Shown one piece after another: positions 39,340-40,424 of a stretch of 40,424 bases of DNA. The position numbers and the translations under genes were made by a program. How positions within the stretch are numbered: position 1 is the stretch's first letter; every line of letters starts with the position of its first letter. The DNA is from Acidobacteria bacterium 13_1_20CM_3_53_8 (GTDB lineage Bacteria; Acidobacteriota; Blastocatellia; Pyrinomonadales; Pyrinomonadaceae), in the NCBI GenBank assembly GCA_001920415.1, contig MNJR01000136.1, positions 1 to 40,424 on the forward strand, read 5' to 3'. Below the pieces are notes generated by a model. That model saw nothing but the letters and a program-made list of their open reading frames with translations, was not told the origin of the DNA and made no database searches.

Positions 39340-40194
39340 ATGAAGATGGTGAAAGCTGATTTGCTACCTTGCGTTCGTGTGGGCTGTCAGGGTTGGAATT
39401 ACGACGACTGGATTACGGGCGCAGGCGTAGCACCCGTCTTCTATCCGAAGGGTACGCGCGCTGCCGACATGCTTACGGTTTACGCGCGCGTCTTCGACAC
39501 GGTCGAAGTTGACTCGACCTTTTACGCAGTCCCTTCTACACAGACGCTTGATGGTTGGAACAAGCGCACGCCGCGCTCGTTCACTTTCTCCCTGAAGTTG
39601 CCGCAGGTGATTACGCATGAGTGGGCGCTTCGTGCGGGAAGCCTTGAAGAACTTTCGCTCTATTGTGACCGCGCGCAGCTTCTTGGCGAAAAGCTCGCCG
39701 TCACACTGATTCAGTTGCCGCCTCATTTCATACTGACGCCTGAGAACGCTACGGCGCTGCGCGATTTTCTAGAAAGATTGCCGCGCGAGATGCGATTTGC
39801 AGTTGAATTTCGCAATTCAGATTGGCTTCACAAGAAAGTGATTGACCTTCTGTCGAAACATAACGTCGCAGTTGCACTCGTCGAAGGGCAATGGATAAAG
39901 CGCGAGGAGATGTGGCGGCTCGCGGAAGAACCCGCAGCCGATTTCGCATACATAAGATGGATGGGAGAGCGAAATCTTACGCGCTTTCGTGAAGTGCAGC
40001 GAGCGCAAGACGAGAACCTGCGCGAATGGGCGAAAGTGATTGTGAATTTATGCAATCGCGTCTCGCACGTTTACGCATACTTCAGCAACTTCTACGAGGG
40101 GCACGCTCCCGCGAGCGCGAATAAGTTGAAGAACTTGCTGGGACAAGATGTGACTGATGCAGCTTCGCTCGAAGATCAGCCTTCGCTTTTTTGA
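39340..40194 (+). CDS. DUF72 family protein (YecE-like)
   Basis: The protein has 284 residues. ATG 39340 or, better spaced after GAGGAG, ATG 39346. DUF72 TIM-barrel blocks are VRVGCQGWNYDDWITG, YARVFDTVEVDSTFYAVPS, FTFSLKLPQVITHEW, LIQLPPHFILTPENATALRD, AVEFRNSDWL and YAYFSNFYEGHAPASANKL. The family is widespread but its reaction is not established. Cytoplasmic; no operon partner. Confidence 0.93.
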   Translation: MKMVKADLLPCVRVGCQGWNYDDWITGAGVAPVFYPKGTRAADMLTVYARVFDTVEVDSTFYAVPSTQTLDGWNKRTPRSFTFSLKLPQVITHEWALRAGSLEELSLYCDRAQLLGEKLAVTLIQLPPHFILTPENATALRDFLERLPREMRFAVEFRNSDWLHKKVIDLLSKHNVAVALVEGQWIKREEMWRLAEEPAADFAYIRWMGERNLTRFREVQRAQDENLREWAKVIVNLCNRVSHVYAYFSNFYEGHAPASANKLKNLLGQDVTDAASLEDQPSLF

Positions 40195-40311
40195 GAGTGC
40201 AGACCGAGCGATTGCTTTCGGTAAAAGGCTAGCGAATTCATTGACTTCGCTTACCGCTTAGCATAGAAGTCTTCTGCTCTTTTATATATCTTACGGGAAG
40301 AGAACGAAACG

Positions 40312-40424
40312 ATGAAAAGCACACTGGTCATCATCCTCTTCGCCTTTGCGCTATCGCTTTGCAATCTGACGAGCAGGCTGTCCAACCAGAGCAACAATAA
40401 TGGAACGGCCACTAACACTCCCGC
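40312..40424 (+). CDS. Start of an exported Asn/Ser/Thr-rich protein (3' end outside window)
   Basis: ATG 40312 opens MKSTLVIILFAFALSLCNLT, a signal peptide with a Cys in a weak lipobox position, followed by a Ser/Asn/Thr-rich stretch to the window edge. GGAAGAGAACG lies upstream at a long spacing. Only 37 full codons are visible, so no family can be assigned. A lipoprotein is possible. Confidence 0.55.
   Translation, partial: MKSTLVIILFAFALSLCNLTSRLSNQSNNNGTATNTP

Overview
The window reads as a chromosomal segment of a moderately GC-rich Acidobacteriota bacterium. The best lineage clue is a secreted protein with the VWFA-related Acidobacterial domain (36184-37299), supported by an acidobacterial-looking set of secreted SH3-like, retropepsin-like and glycine-rich proteins. 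A placement near Blastocatellia is inference from general resemblance. No rRNA, tRNA, CRISPR array, prophage or transposase gene was seen.

Layout. 1-2846: the end of groL and a Clp-type AAA+ unfoldase (protein quality control). 2847-4369: palindrome-rich DNA around one secreted protein. 4370-11901, minus strand: an ffh-rpsP-khpA-rimM-trmD-rplS-rnhB block (protein targeting, 30S/50S subunits, ribosome maturation, tRNA methylation, RNA/DNA hybrid removal) running into two glycosyltransferase genes, both damaged near their N-termini. 12393-20537: a secreted collagen-like/EF-hand-like protein, an MFS transporter, a TPR-sigma54 activator, a secreted SH3-like protein and a Uma2-type protein. 20617-26144: a universal stress protein, a GDT1-type cation transporter and an unknown protein (minus strand), then an APC amino-acid permease coupled to a saccharopine-dehydrogenase-like enzyme (plus strand). 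26184-30450: a HigBA-type toxin-antitoxin pair, CstA, and small DUF5678/retropepsin-like/coiled-coil proteins. 30905-36166: a membrane pyrophosphatase, a second double-Usp protein, BioY, a small membrane protein and YjbQ. 36184-38967, minus strand: a secreted three-gene operon (glycine-zipper protein, two-motif aspartyl protease, VWA protein). The window closes with a DUF72 protein and the start of an Asn/Ser/Thr-rich exported protein.

The most striking feature is not a protein. At least 17 intergenic inverted repeats have arms built from short degenerate tandem units (about 7-9 nt). They belong to several sequence families but share one architecture: array, short loop, reverse-complement array. 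They occupy all seven non-overlapping junctions of the ffh-to-glycosyltransferase block, often supply the stop codon of the upstream gene, and in rnhB lie inside the reading frame. Seven loops from four arm families share an AAAAGC core. Separate from these are a perfect 29-bp stem, a perfect 34-nt loopless palindrome and a nested 198-nt cruciform.
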